Shown here one piece after another: positions 35,244-44,241 of a stretch of 44,331 nucleotides of DNA. Below the pieces are notes generated by a model. That model had not been told where the DNA came from. It saw nothing but the letters and a program-made list of their open reading frames with translations, and did no database searches. The stretch's first letter is position 1, and each line of letters starts with the position of its first letter. Origin of the DNA: Leptolyngbya cf. ectocarpi LEGE 11479. Lineage in GTDB: Bacteria > Cyanobacteriota > Cyanobacteriia > Phormidesmidales > Phormidesmidaceae. Made by a program: the position numbers and the translations under genes. The stretch covers positions 1-44,331 of the forward strand of contig NZ_JADEXP010000009.1 in assembly GCF_015207065.1 (NCBI RefSeq), written 5' to 3'.

Positions 35244-35717
35244 ATGCGCTCATATCTCGTTGCGGTTGTTGATGGTGCCCAGGCTCGTTTCTTTACCCTG
35301 ACAGCCGCAGAGTTTTCTGATGAAGAACAATCAAGGCCTCATCTAACCGAGCACAGTAGTCTGAACAATGCCGAAAAGCCCATCGCTAGCAAAGGCAATA
35401 CCGACAACCTAATTGGCCGTAAACACCATGGTAATCGTCACGAAAAAACCACACAATCTACGGAAACAAACCGACGCTTTGCTAGCAAAGTCCTACAGCA
35501 TATCCATGCGGTCACCCAAAATTTTGCCAGCCATCATCTTATCCTAGTGGCCGAACCCCATATTCTAGGGAGCTTACGAGAGTCGGTCTCTAGCCATGTT
35601 CCCTCTACCATGACAGTTAGCGAACTCGCAAAAGATCTCTGTCGATTAAATGCCCATGAGCTGCACAAGTATTTAGCCAATAAACAAATGCTGCCCTGTT
35701 CCAATCGAGTGCGATAG
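35244..35717 (+). CDS. Host-attachment protein family (eRF1-like fold)
   Basis: A 157-residue protein of the 'host attachment' family (Host_attach), beginning LVAVVDGAQARFFTL, with the long variable middle and the C-terminal block HLILVAEPHILGSLRES and LAKDLCRLNAHELHKYL typical of the family. The fold resembles archaeal release-factor/Pelota domains. The name comes from an Agrobacterium gene; in free-living cyanobacteria the role is unknown. AAGGA lies three bases before the ATG. Confidence 0.82.
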   Translation: MRSYLVAVVDGAQARFFTLTAAEFSDEEQSRPHLTEHSSLNNAEKPIASKGNTDNLIGRKHHGNRHEKTTQSTETNRRFASKVLQHIHAVTQNFASHHLILVAEPHILGSLRESVSSHVPSTMTVSELAKDLCRLNAHELHKYLANKQMLPCSNRVR

Positions 35718-35844
35718 AACAGCGGTGCGATTTGGTTGCGAAGTTTATGGGGGCGGCATCGTATTTCACCGTATTTGTTATGGTGACTACACCTTACCGG
35801 CTTCTCAGGCTTCGCAGCTGCCTATTGAAATTGCTTTTCTGTAT

Positions 35845-36786
35845 TTAGCATTTGTTGCCATTTGGCCGTAATAACAAAATTATGCCGCCGGGGATACTGA
35901 GTAGCCATCCCAGCAGGGTGATCGTTAGGGCCAATCCTAAAGCATCCTCTGCGCCTAGACCGACTCGACTAAAAAGATAAATCCAAATCCCTTCTTTGAG
36001 TCCCAAACCGCCCAATGAAATAGGCAACAGCGTCAGCAACACTACAATCGGGATAAATATAACTAGAGCTAAAAAGGAGATGTCAATATCGAGCTGCTGA
36101 GCAATTAAAAAGTGATAAACCACAATGCCCAGCTGCAATACAAAAGAGAGACCGATGGATGTAACCAAGGCTGAGCGATGGCTAGAAAACTGTTGTAATA
36201 AAATTTGAATTTTTATCAATCGAGCTGCGATCGCACCCAATTTAAATCGTCGCAGCCAGGGAGCGGCCCATTTCAACAGGTGTGGACTCATGATTAGCAA
36301 TACCGTCCCCACTAATGCGCCCAATGCACCTAAAAATAAGGTAATAATGTCCCAGCGCCCAATAAACTGAAATGCGGCAGGTAATCCCATAACAGCAATC
36401 GCTGAAAGGGCAACTAAGCCAGTAAACCGTTCTAAAAATACTGATACCAGGGCAGTTTCAGCATCTTGGATAAATTGGGTAACCTGGTAGACCCGGTAGA
36501 CATCGCCCCCAAGGGAGCCGGGTAAAAAGATGTTTAACCACATACCGGCAAAATAGCTGCTCACCAGCTGTTTCATCGGTACTTGGTAGCCTTGAGATTG
36601 TAGAACAAGTTGCCAGCGCCAGCAGCTGAGCCATTGTAAACTGGTATAAAATACCAGTGCCAAGAGAACAAATGCCCCAGACAGGGTGTGAAGCTGTTGC
36701 CAAGTCTGGAGAATATCAAGTTGGCTAACGATTAGCGTGAGCAAGGTGACACTGACAATAATTTTAATGATAGTGAGACGAGTCAT
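35845..36786 (-). CDS. UPF0104/AglD-type flippase-like membrane protein
   Basis: A 313-residue polytopic protein of the lysylphosphatidylglycerol-synthetase transmembrane / UPF0104 family. It has about eight hydrophobic helices and the family motif FLPGSLGGDVYRVY, later VFLERFTGLVAL and LPISLGGLGLKEG. Members act in lipid or polyprenyl-phosphate-sugar transfer across membranes; a flippase role is suggested, not proved. It is the last gene of the minus-strand envelope cluster, 30 bases after the large GT39 fusion. Confidence 0.85.
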   Translation of the reverse strand: MTRLTIIKIIVSVTLLTLIVSQLDILQTWQQLHTLSGAFVLLALVFYTSLQWLSCWRWQLVLQSQGYQVPMKQLVSSYFAGMWLNIFLPGSLGGDVYRVYQVTQFIQDAETALVSVFLERFTGLVALSAIAVMGLPAAFQFIGRWDIITLFLGALGALVGTVLLIMSPHLLKWAAPWLRRFKLGAIAARLIKIQILLQQFSSHRSALVTSIGLSFVLQLGIVVYHFLIAQQLDIDISFLALVIFIPIVVLLTLLPISLGGLGLKEGIWIYLFSRVGLGAEDALGLALTITLLGWLLSIPGGIILLLRPNGNKC

Positions 36787-36816
36787 AGTTCTTCTATCGC
36801 AACCTGTTTTACTTGC

Positions 36817-39800
36817 TCAGTAAGCACCCAAATCTTTACCCTGCTCGGGGGTGTGGGGCAGCCAGCCATCGGCAGGATCCCATAGACGTAGGCTGGTGCC
36901 AAAACTGTCATACACAGGTTTCCCAACAGTTTGAACGTACTCCAGAATTTGGGCACTAAGGCGGCTCTGGCGAGCATCATCAATATGGACCCACACCCGC
37001 TGAGAAGTTTCTAGAACCCTCTCTAACTGGTCAACATTGGTGACAACGACACCCCCTCCCCAGCGATCTAACAATCTGCCATTGCGCCAATAGGTGGCAT
37101 CTAAAAACCAGGTGCCCATGAGGAAATAATCCACAGGGCCTATGGTTACCGGGCCAAAAGAGGGGGTGGGAGAGATGACCACATCGCCGGCCTGGCGATG
37201 GTCACGGATATATTCGAAAATGGCGGTGTTGCGACGCCCCATGGCCTGGGAGTAACTATGGACAATCCGTCCTAGTTCTAGATTGCTGGTCAGCAGTAAG
37301 GTTAAACACAGCCCAACAAGAACCCCTACGGGCCAGTGAGGAAACCCTTGTCTAAGGGTTTTAATCAGCTCCTGGGTAATTGCGATCGCACTATAAATCG
37401 CCAGCATAACAAACAGGGGATAAACGCCATAGGCATACCGTTCAGCAATCTGATAGGTGAGCAGTGTGAGTACCAGTAAGTTGAGGCACACAAAGCTAAA
37501 TAGAAATAGTACGAGGCCCGCCTGCTGACGTAAAAAATAAACAAATCCAATGAAAAAAAACATCGTGTAGAGAATCTCTAGACGGTTTGGCCCCACAAAA
37601 AAACAGGCCAAAAACCCAGTCACATCCAGTAAATGGGGGCTGAGGTAGGACGTAGTACTGCTGGATAGCGCCGTCCAAGGAGTCAGACACTTAATTTTAA
37701 AGAAGATAATATCGTAGGCAAATATGGCCATCACCATAAATGTGTTTAACCACAGTCGCCAGTCGCGGTGCCAACGAAACCGAGGGCCAAAGCACAGGTA
37801 TCCCAACAAAAAGCCAGGGGTGCTGGTCAGGCTCACTTCTTGAATGAGTAAGGTGGCTGCTAGCGCCACAAAAAAGACATACTGATGGCGTCGTCCTTGA
37901 TCATCAATAAAGCCACGGATAAAGGCCCACATGGTCAACAGTGTTGTAAACTGCACCATCTGGTAAAAGCGGATAAAGCGGGAATACCAAATCTCCCATG
38001 GGTTGAGGGCCAATATTAGAGTGACCACCAGTGCGATCCACACGCGCCCAGTCACCCGTTGGGTGATATAAAACATCAGCAACAGCGTTGCTGTGCCTAT
38101 AATGACCGAGAAAAAACGAGCATTAAATACAGAATCACCCACCAGTCGCAGCCACAGGGCTAACAGATAGTGAAATATGGGACCTCGCGTGTACCAGATA
38201 CCTGAGGTGGCTAGCGGAGCCCCCGTTCGCAGAATGCCTCGAGTAGCGTCATAGGATGTATTTTCATCGGAATCTAGATTTTCTTTAGTCAGACGATAGA
38301 CCCTGAGGCCAAAGCCCAGTAACAGAATCCCCCCTAGAGCGGCTGATCGCTGCCATTGTGGTCCAGTTTCTAACGCTGCTAACAGCCGGCAACTGAGTTG
38401 TTCTAATCGAGCTAAAAGCTGCCACTTCACGACTGCGGCCAGGCCGCCCAAAATCAAAAAGATCGATCCTGGTGATAACGATTGGCTAAACAACAGACCT
38501 AGACCCATAACACTCGCCCCGCTAATGAGGCCATAGCGCTGCCAGCGAGGACAGTCCCAGCTGATCAAGGTGAGCAGGAGCACCAAGAGACTGCCCAATA
38601 ACCAGTTGAGATTACCTCCAGACTGCTCCAACCAAATCGCCCACATACCCTCACCATGGCGATGTTTCAGCAGTACTGCCCCCAGTAAAAATACTAACGA
38701 GGGTAGTAACAGGTCTGCCCCTACCGCTAGGGCATTCTCTTGTCGGTGCAGCCACAGACGCCCTAACCCCCAGGCTAGGGAAATGCTCAGGCCACAACCC
38801 AGGCCCCACCACAGCAGCTGATGGCTAACATACCAGCCGGTACACTGTAAGAACGGGTAACCTAAAAAATGATGAATAAACTCTTGACTCATCACCTGGC
38901 GCACTAACACAGTGGGACTGGGCACTATCCGATGTGCGCCTGACCAATCGTCTCCCCCACGCCAACTACCATCGGTTTGGATCGCAGAGAGAACATGCCC
39001 CTGGCTTGACTCCGCCCAGGCGTCGACAAATACACTGAGGGCTGGGTTAGGGATATCCCTAATCCAGCCAGACTCACTCGGTTGAGGTACAGGCACATCC
39101 CCCTGCTTTGACTCTGCCCAGGCATCGACAAAGATGCTGGGAGGTTCCTCGCCTGTATCCCTGGTCCAACTATTGTCAACAGGTTGAGCTAGATGCACAG
39201 CTACTTTGTTTTTACCAGGTTTGACATAGGCGGTGACATCAAACATGCGTAGCTGTTTACCCTGGGTAAACGGTTGGGTGTCGACCAACCGTCCATTGAT
39301 AAAAACCGCAGGTTCACCAACGGCGGCATAGCGCAACAGGCTACGGGTGGCTCGACGGGGAACCTGCCAGGTCTGATATAGCCAAGGACCTGCTGTGGCA
39401 ATCCATGAACCCTGAACCGGTCGATCAAACAGCCGCTGGCTGAGACGGGTGTAAGTGGTTTCATACACAGGCCCCAGAGGCACTGCTTCAGGCCATTGGC
39501 TATCGTCAAACTCCAGATGAAACCAGCGCACCGCCGACCGATTTTCGGCCAGTGTGGAGACCTGCCAGGGGGTGGCTCCGGTGGATAGATCAATGGGCGT
39601 AACATCTGTTTCCGGTAACACCTGGCCTTCAATGGCTATGCGGGGATTGGGATCACCCTTCATGACCTCAATGGCAATGACATTTTTACCCGGTCTCACA
39701 TAGTTGGTCAGGTCTAAATAAACCGATATTTTCCAATCAGGAGAGCTTGCTAGTGCATAGTTCAGACCCGTCTCCGCTGCATAGGGCAGGGTGTCGCTAA

Positions 39801-40131
39801 AATCTTGAAGCGGTACTTTGCGGCGGTAGGTGAGGCCTTTGGGACTATTGAGGGCACCGTTTTCACGAATGACCGACTGGCGACCGTTGATATTAAAGAC
39901 AAAATCATTGTCGGCACTGATGCGCACCCAGGCCGCTTGCACCGTCTCAGGTCCATAGAATGTGTGGCGCGTATAAAATCGGTAGCTGGGCTGAGCCGAG
40001 GTAATCCACTGAACCTGGGGTGACCAGTGGACTGGAGCGAGGGGAACGGTGGCAGGCTGCCAAATGGCAAAGCCCAGATTGCCCCAAAGACAGCCTACCA
40101 GCAACAATATGGCTAGCCAGCGTTTATTCAT
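36817..40131 (-). CDS. Large jelly-roll / GT39 glycosyltransferase fusion
   Basis: A 1104-residue membrane protein. After a signal/anchor helix, residues ~30-340 hold two beta-galactosidase-type jelly-roll (galactose-binding-like) modules; both carry the pattern DNDFVFNINGR / GEPAVFINGRLVD then PGKNVIAIEV / PGKNKVAVHLA. A tandem 34-residue repeat with (I/V)FVDAWAES at about 320-385 follows. The C-terminal ~600 residues are polytopic with GT39 signatures LDSDENTSYDATRG (acidic loop) and NPWEIWYSRFIRFYQ. The C-terminal ~170 residues are an exported soluble domain. GT39 enzymes use polyprenyl-phosphate sugars; the jelly-roll part may bind the acceptor glycan. It overlaps the upstream TPR gene by eight bases (ATGAATAA). 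Confidence 0.88.
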   Translation of the reverse strand: MNKRWLAILLLVGCLWGNLGFAIWQPATVPLAPVHWSPQVQWITSAQPSYRFYTRHTFYGPETVQAAWVRISADNDFVFNINGRQSVIRENGALNSPKGLTYRRKVPLQDFSDTLPYAAETGLNYALASSPDWKISVYLDLTNYVRPGKNVIAIEVMKGDPNPRIAIEGQVLPETDVTPIDLSTGATPWQVSTLAENRSAVRWFHLEFDDSQWPEAVPLGPVYETTYTRLSQRLFDRPVQGSWIATAGPWLYQTWQVPRRATRSLLRYAAVGEPAVFINGRLVDTQPFTQGKQLRMFDVTAYVKPGKNKVAVHLAQPVDNSWTRDTGEEPPSIFVDAWAESKQGDVPVPQPSESGWIRDIPNPALSVFVDAWAESSQGHVLSAIQTDGSWRGGDDWSGAHRIVPSPTVLVRQVMSQEFIHHFLGYPFLQCTGWYVSHQLLWWGLGCGLSISLAWGLGRLWLHRQENALAVGADLLLPSLVFLLGAVLLKHRHGEGMWAIWLEQSGGNLNWLLGSLLVLLLTLISWDCPRWQRYGLISGASVMGLGLLFSQSLSPGSIFLILGGLAAVVKWQLLARLEQLSCRLLAALETGPQWQRSAALGGILLLGFGLRVYRLTKENLDSDENTSYDATRGILRTGAPLATSGIWYTRGPIFHYLLALWLRLVGDSVFNARFFSVIIGTATLLLMFYITQRVTGRVWIALVVTLILALNPWEIWYSRFIRFYQMVQFTTLLTMWAFIRGFIDDQGRRHQYVFFVALAATLLIQEVSLTSTPGFLLGYLCFGPRFRWHRDWRLWLNTFMVMAIFAYDIIFFKIKCLTPWTALSSSTTSYLSPHLLDVTGFLACFFVGPNRLEILYTMFFFIGFVYFLRQQAGLVLFLFSFVCLNLLVLTLLTYQIAERYAYGVYPLFVMLAIYSAIAITQELIKTLRQGFPHWPVGVLVGLCLTLLLTSNLELGRIVHSYSQAMGRRNTAIFEYIRDHRQAGDVVISPTPSFGPVTIGPVDYFLMGTWFLDATYWRNGRLLDRWGGGVVVTNVDQLERVLETSQRVWVHIDDARQSRLSAQILEYVQTVGKPVYDSFGTSLRLWDPADGWLPHTPEQGKDLGAY
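38974..39178 (-). repeat. Imperfect ~102-bp tandem duplication inside the GT39 fusion gene
   Basis: Two adjacent units of 34 codons encode SW/GWxRD then S(I/V)FVDAWAES(K/S)QG. The copies differ at many residues, so this is an old duplication in the linker between the jelly-roll modules and the membrane domain. A partial third start (GSWRGGDD) follows. Confidence 0.7.
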
Positions 40132-41557
40132 CTGTCAAAGGCTCCTGGTGCCATACATCAGAATTTACCGAACGGCGATAGGCTTCCCACGCCCCATTGA
40201 GGTCGCCCCGGTGGTAGTCAGCCCAAGTCTGGTGCACATGGGCTTGCCCCATGAGGCCGATATTCGGGGTTTGAAAATACTGTTGTTCGTGAAGAATGGT
40301 GGTTGCGATCGCAGCCGATGCCTCATACTGTTGGTCCACCGCCTTGACCAACATCAGATCGTACAGCGCTTGGATATGACCGGGAAATAGCGCTAAGGCC
40401 TGCTCTAACAGTGCACTAGTACCGCCCGATTTACGATTGTTGAGCTGACGCTGGCTGTTGGGAGCAATGGGGTTCAGCGGACTGTTGGAAAAATTAGGAT
40501 AGTTATTCCCATGGACCGAAAAGGGTAGTGTCGGTGCGTTAAAGTAGGCTGTGCCCTGATTAATCAAGGCCGCTGCTAGATATTCTCTTATGACCAGAAG
40601 CTGGGGATGGGCCTGCCAAGCCTGTTCTAGATAGGGGATGGCTTGGGCAAAGCGGTGCCCCTGATAGTGGGCCATCCCCTGACAAAAGGCGCTCAGGCCG
40701 ACATCAGGGTGGCCCTGGTAATAGAGAGAGTCCCCATAGCGTCTCCACCCATGGGGATCGCCTTGAAACGGTGGATAAATCCGCATCAGCCAGGGGCTTT
40801 GTTGACCAACAGCAGCATAGTCACCACGGGCATAGGCAACTTCTAAGGCTCGCTCCCAGAGGTTTGCGCCGATCATATGGATCAAGAGTAAGCCCACCAC
40901 AATGACGACTATGGGTAACCCTTGTCTAAGATCTTGGTACAGGAGCAATAATCGAGAATTTCCCCTTAAATACACCGCTAGTAACACAATCACTAAACCC
41001 GTAATTGTCAAGCTCCATCCCTGGCCAATAAAAGCAAAGAACCCATTGCTGTAGCCAAACCCATCCAGCAAAACGTGATCCCATTGAGACAGTTGAAAGA
41101 AACGAGTATCTGGAATATCAAACGTAGCTAATGTGGGCAGTGGCTGAAACTGAGCAAGAGAAATAAACTGTTTCCAGTGATTTTGAACCTCGGCAAAGCT
41201 AGTTTCTACCTGGATATCTACCTGGCTTAGCTGGTGCCAGTAGGACAGGGCCAAAAACGCTTGCTGAGGCCGCCAGGTCATTAGACCATAGGGAAACAAC
41301 AGTGTCAGACCCAGGGCCAGCCACACAGTAAAACGCAGTGCGCCCCCCTGCCAGCGTATCCATCCAATCCCTAGGACCAATATCACCCCACCAGAAAATA
41401 CTCTCCCGAAGGAAAACGTTGTTATCTGTAGAACCTTTAAACTCTCAGGAGGGAGATGATACCATTCGTAACGTAGGCTGAGTAACAATATTAGAAAACC
41501 GATCAGCCCAGTTAGGCGCACGCGGTTAAACCACTGTAGAGCGTTAAGAATCTGCAT
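40124..41557 (-). CDS. Polytopic membrane protein with C-terminal TPR region
   Basis: A 477-residue protein. About five helices lie in the first 240 residues (near 13-29, 50-66, 73-92, 175-195 and 212-230), separated by an exported loop of about 80 residues. The C-terminal half (about 240-470) has TPR-like helices, with AIPYLEQAWQAHPQLLVIREY and ALLEQALALFPGHIQALYDL. It starts two bases after the HlyD-type gene stop and overlaps the GT39 gene start by eight bases, so it belongs to the same operon. Such membrane TPR proteins often organise glycan assembly complexes; no enzyme motif is seen. Confidence 0.8.
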   Translation of the reverse strand: MQILNALQWFNRVRLTGLIGFLILLLSLRYEWYHLPPESLKVLQITTFSFGRVFSGGVILVLGIGWIRWQGGALRFTVWLALGLTLLFPYGLMTWRPQQAFLALSYWHQLSQVDIQVETSFAEVQNHWKQFISLAQFQPLPTLATFDIPDTRFFQLSQWDHVLLDGFGYSNGFFAFIGQGWSLTITGLVIVLLAVYLRGNSRLLLLYQDLRQGLPIVVIVVGLLLIHMIGANLWERALEVAYARGDYAAVGQQSPWLMRIYPPFQGDPHGWRRYGDSLYYQGHPDVGLSAFCQGMAHYQGHRFAQAIPYLEQAWQAHPQLLVIREYLAAALINQGTAYFNAPTLPFSVHGNNYPNFSNSPLNPIAPNSQRQLNNRKSGGTSALLEQALALFPGHIQALYDLMLVKAVDQQYEASAAIATTILHEQQYFQTPNIGLMGQAHVHQTWADYHRGDLNGAWEAYRRSVNSDVWHQEPLTDE

Positions 41558-41559
41558 CG

Positions 41560-43092
41560 TTATGGCACCTCTAGAGGCGTGTTTATCTCCCCATCAACCA
41601 GATTAGGAGTTACCCGATCTCCAGGCTGTAGCACCCGTGGGTCAAGCACTACCTGCTCTCCCACCTCTAAGCCAGAGATAATTTCGCGAGTATTATCAAA
41701 GCGCTGACCCATCTCTACTTGGCGGACAACAGCTTGTCCATTTTCAATCACCATGACCATGCCGTCTCCCCCTGACAGATGGGTGACAGCCCGTTCAGGC
41801 ACTTGGATGATGTCTTGCTTTGGGTTAAATGCCACAAACCCCTGCAGTCCGGGTGACATTTTTAAGTTATCCACCTTGACCCAAACCGAGTAGGTATATT
41901 GGCGGTTAATACTCACCTTCCCTAGACGAAAACCTTCGGTCTCAACGGCTGGGTTGACTCGAATCACCTGACCGGCAAACGTCTGTCCTGGATAGGCAAC
42001 CAGACGGACAGTGGCCGGATCACCCACGCTAATGGTATCAAGACGTACTTGATCCACAAAGGCTTCAAACGCCACATCTTGACTCAGGGTGATCAGGGCA
42101 TCTTCACCAATTTCATAAAAGTCTCCCGCATCGACATTCACCTTACTAATCAGGCCATCGGTCACAGCATAGAGCAGCGTTTTATCCAATAACGTTTCGT
42201 TTTCATCTAATCTTGCCTGGGCTTTTTCCATCTCTAGGTGTAGACGTTCTAACTCCAACGATTTTGTTTGGCGCTGATTGGTCAGCTGATTTTGGGCAGT
42301 GGATAGATCAAGGGTCCGTTCTAGAAAAAAGTCTTGGTTGATAGAGCGGGAGTTTTGTTCAAAAAATACCCCTTGGGTTGCTGACTTAAACTCTTGTAGT
42401 CGTTCCGCATAGAGATCTTCAGCGTCAAATAGCCGAAACTCGCTGACGGCCCCCCGCTCGTATAGATAACGCATGCTTTTTAGGCGTTTATAGGCATTAT
42501 CCAGCCGGGTACTAGCCGCATTGCCATCTCGTTCGATTTTCTGTTGTACATAGGCTTCACTGTCTTGAAATCGGTCTTCAGCTTCTCCGAGACGCGCTTT
42601 GGCCAGAGCCACCTGATCTTCGAGAAGTTGAATCCTGCCTGCGAACTCAAGGGTGCGCTGATGTAACTGGGTTTGAGATCGCATCACATCGGTTTGAGCC
42701 TGTTGTACCCGTGTTAGCAGATCGTCCTGTCTCAAACGAAATAACAGTTGGCCTTTTTTGACCCAATCCCCTTCTTTCACCAAGACGCTTTCAACGACAC
42801 CATTAATTTCAGGTCGAACATTCACGTCATCCAGGGCTACTGATACCCCCGGTGCACCCACTGTCTGATCTACCGTCCCTTGACCCACCACAAAGGTATC
42901 CATGGTGATGGGTTTACCGGCCTGTCGCTGTCGCGCCGGGTAGCCAATGTCTGATGAATAGATACGCGATTCTGGATTATTTAATGTTGGCAATAAAATT
43001 CCCAGTGTTAGGAGAACCATACCTGCCAACGGAACTATCACTAATATTGGCAACAGCCAACTTGATGTCGAAAGATTGATCCCCCTGGACAT
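41560..43092 (-). CDS. HlyD/RND-type periplasmic adaptor
   Basis: A 510-residue membrane-fusion (adaptor) protein. An N-terminal helix (about 14-37) is followed by a biotinyl-lipoyl-like segment (INGVVESVLVKEGDWVKKGQ), a long alpha-helical hairpin of about 180 residues, the second lipoyl half (TDGLISKVNVDAGDFYEIG) and a beta-barrel with FAGQVIRVNPAVETEG. Length and order fit HlyD/MacA-type adaptors, which link an inner-membrane pump to an outer-membrane channel. No pump or channel gene is in the window. The ATG at 43092 is chosen; the frame runs back to a TTG at 43161 within the GT4 gene. Confidence 0.88.
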   Translation of the reverse strand: MSRGINLSTSSWLLPILVIVPLAGMVLLTLGILLPTLNNPESRIYSSDIGYPARQRQAGKPITMDTFVVGQGTVDQTVGAPGVSVALDDVNVRPEINGVVESVLVKEGDWVKKGQLLFRLRQDDLLTRVQQAQTDVMRSQTQLHQRTLEFAGRIQLLEDQVALAKARLGEAEDRFQDSEAYVQQKIERDGNAASTRLDNAYKRLKSMRYLYERGAVSEFRLFDAEDLYAERLQEFKSATQGVFFEQNSRSINQDFFLERTLDLSTAQNQLTNQRQTKSLELERLHLEMEKAQARLDENETLLDKTLLYAVTDGLISKVNVDAGDFYEIGEDALITLSQDVAFEAFVDQVRLDTISVGDPATVRLVAYPGQTFAGQVIRVNPAVETEGFRLGKVSINRQYTYSVWVKVDNLKMSPGLQGFVAFNPKQDIIQVPERAVTHLSGGDGMVMVIENGQAVVRQVEMGQRFDNTREIISGLEVGEQVVLDPRVLQPGDRVTPNLVDGEINTPLEVP

Positions 43093-43123
43093 AACTGCGT
43101 AACAAACCTCAACGGGTTCGTTG

Positions 43124-44209
43124 CTAAAGGACTCGTTGGTAGATGTCCTGCCACAGAGCAATAATGCGTGGCCAGCTAAAACGCACTTGAATATCTGTTA
43201 ATCCCTGATGCCCGAGTTGGGCTGCCCATGCTGGGCGGTCGAGTAAATTTGAAATAGCCTGGGCCAGTGCCCTTGAATTTTTCTCAGGCACTAAACAACC
43301 CGTTTCTCCTGATCTAATCACATCTGGAATACCCCCAACATCGGTGGCAACCACAGGTTTACCATGGGCTAATGCCTCAATCATGACAATACCTAATCCT
43401 TCTGTATCCCCTTTGCTATCGACAATTGCAGGCAACACAAAGATATCGCAGCTGGCATATTCGTTCACAAGGTCTGCCTTGGATAAAAAGCCAAGAAAGT
43501 TCACATGTGGAGCAAGAGCTAGGTGGTTGACCTGTGCTTTTAACTCAGTTTCGAGAATGCCTGAGCCTACAATCCGTAAGCGCACATTGCGTTCAGTCAA
43601 TAAAATGGCTAGGGCATCGAGCAAATAATGAACCCCCTTGCGCTCGTCTAAACGACCCACAAATAGCAGGGTGGGAACTTGCCCAGAAACACGGGGCGAT
43701 GGGGCTTTAGCCTCTACAGTGAGCCCATAGGGAATGACCTGCAAAGGGCAAGGATGTAACTGGGTGACTAGACCTTTTGTAAAAGACGAATTGGTCGTCA
43801 CTCCAGCTGCCTGGGGCAACAGCCAGCGAAGGATATGAGCAACAAATCCAAACCGCTGGCTCAGCAACAGTTCTCCCCCATGGAAACTAAAAACCATCGG
43901 GATAGTGAACAGTTTGCTAGCGGGCCATGCCATCAGCCCATGGGGGAAGGGCCAATGCACATGCAACAAATTGGGGCGAATTTTGTGGCATAGCCAAAAC
44001 AGTTGCCATGCTCCCAATATTACATAGCAAATAGCCGGAATCAGGTAGAGTGGCTGACGTTTTAATTTAGTGGGTGCTCCGTCCCGCACTAAGGTTTCAA
44101 ATCGTCGCCAAAAATAGCGAAAACGATAGACGCTAACCCCTTCTAGTTCATAGGATTGACTGCCCCCATAGGCAGGCGCAAAAATGCTAAACCTGGCCCC
44201 TGTGCTCAC
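43124..44209 (-). CDS. GT4 family glycosyltransferase, apparently missing its first strand
   Basis: A 361-residue cytoplasmic GT4-type glycosyltransferase (GT-B fold). Donor-site motifs are present: LLFVGRLDERKGVHYLLDA, then FVLPAIVDSKGDTEGLGIVMIEALAHGKPVVATDVGG with the family E-x7-E pattern. The protein begins inside what is normally the second strand (ARFSIFAPAYGG), so the usual opening ~40 residues with the Gly-Gly loop are absent. The only start is GTG with no Shine-Dalgarno sequence, and an in-frame stop lies at 44227. It may be 5' truncated or disrupted. It is followed by the HlyD-type gene 31 bases later. Confidence 0.8.
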   Translation of the reverse strand: MSTGARFSIFAPAYGGSQSYELEGVSVYRFRYFWRRFETLVRDGAPTKLKRQPLYLIPAICYVILGAWQLFWLCHKIRPNLLHVHWPFPHGLMAWPASKLFTIPMVFSFHGGELLLSQRFGFVAHILRWLLPQAAGVTTNSSFTKGLVTQLHPCPLQVIPYGLTVEAKAPSPRVSGQVPTLLFVGRLDERKGVHYLLDALAILLTERNVRLRIVGSGILETELKAQVNHLALAPHVNFLGFLSKADLVNEYASCDIFVLPAIVDSKGDTEGLGIVMIEALAHGKPVVATDVGGIPDVIRSGETGCLVPEKNSRALAQAISNLLDRPAWAAQLGHQGLTDIQVRFSWPRIIALWQDIYQRVL

Positions 44210-44241
44210 GGTTCGCTTAAATTTAGGAAGGGTTGCCTAAA

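Noticed and set aside
35725-35871. 48-codon plus-strand frame between the host-attachment and flippase-like genes
   Set aside because: GTG start without a ribosome site, overlaps the flippase gene end, and no recognisable family.
36783-36983. 66-residue frame at the junction of the GT39 fusion and the flippase-like gene
   Set aside because: Shifted frame of the GT39 fusion C-terminus; the fusion itself reads through without a break.
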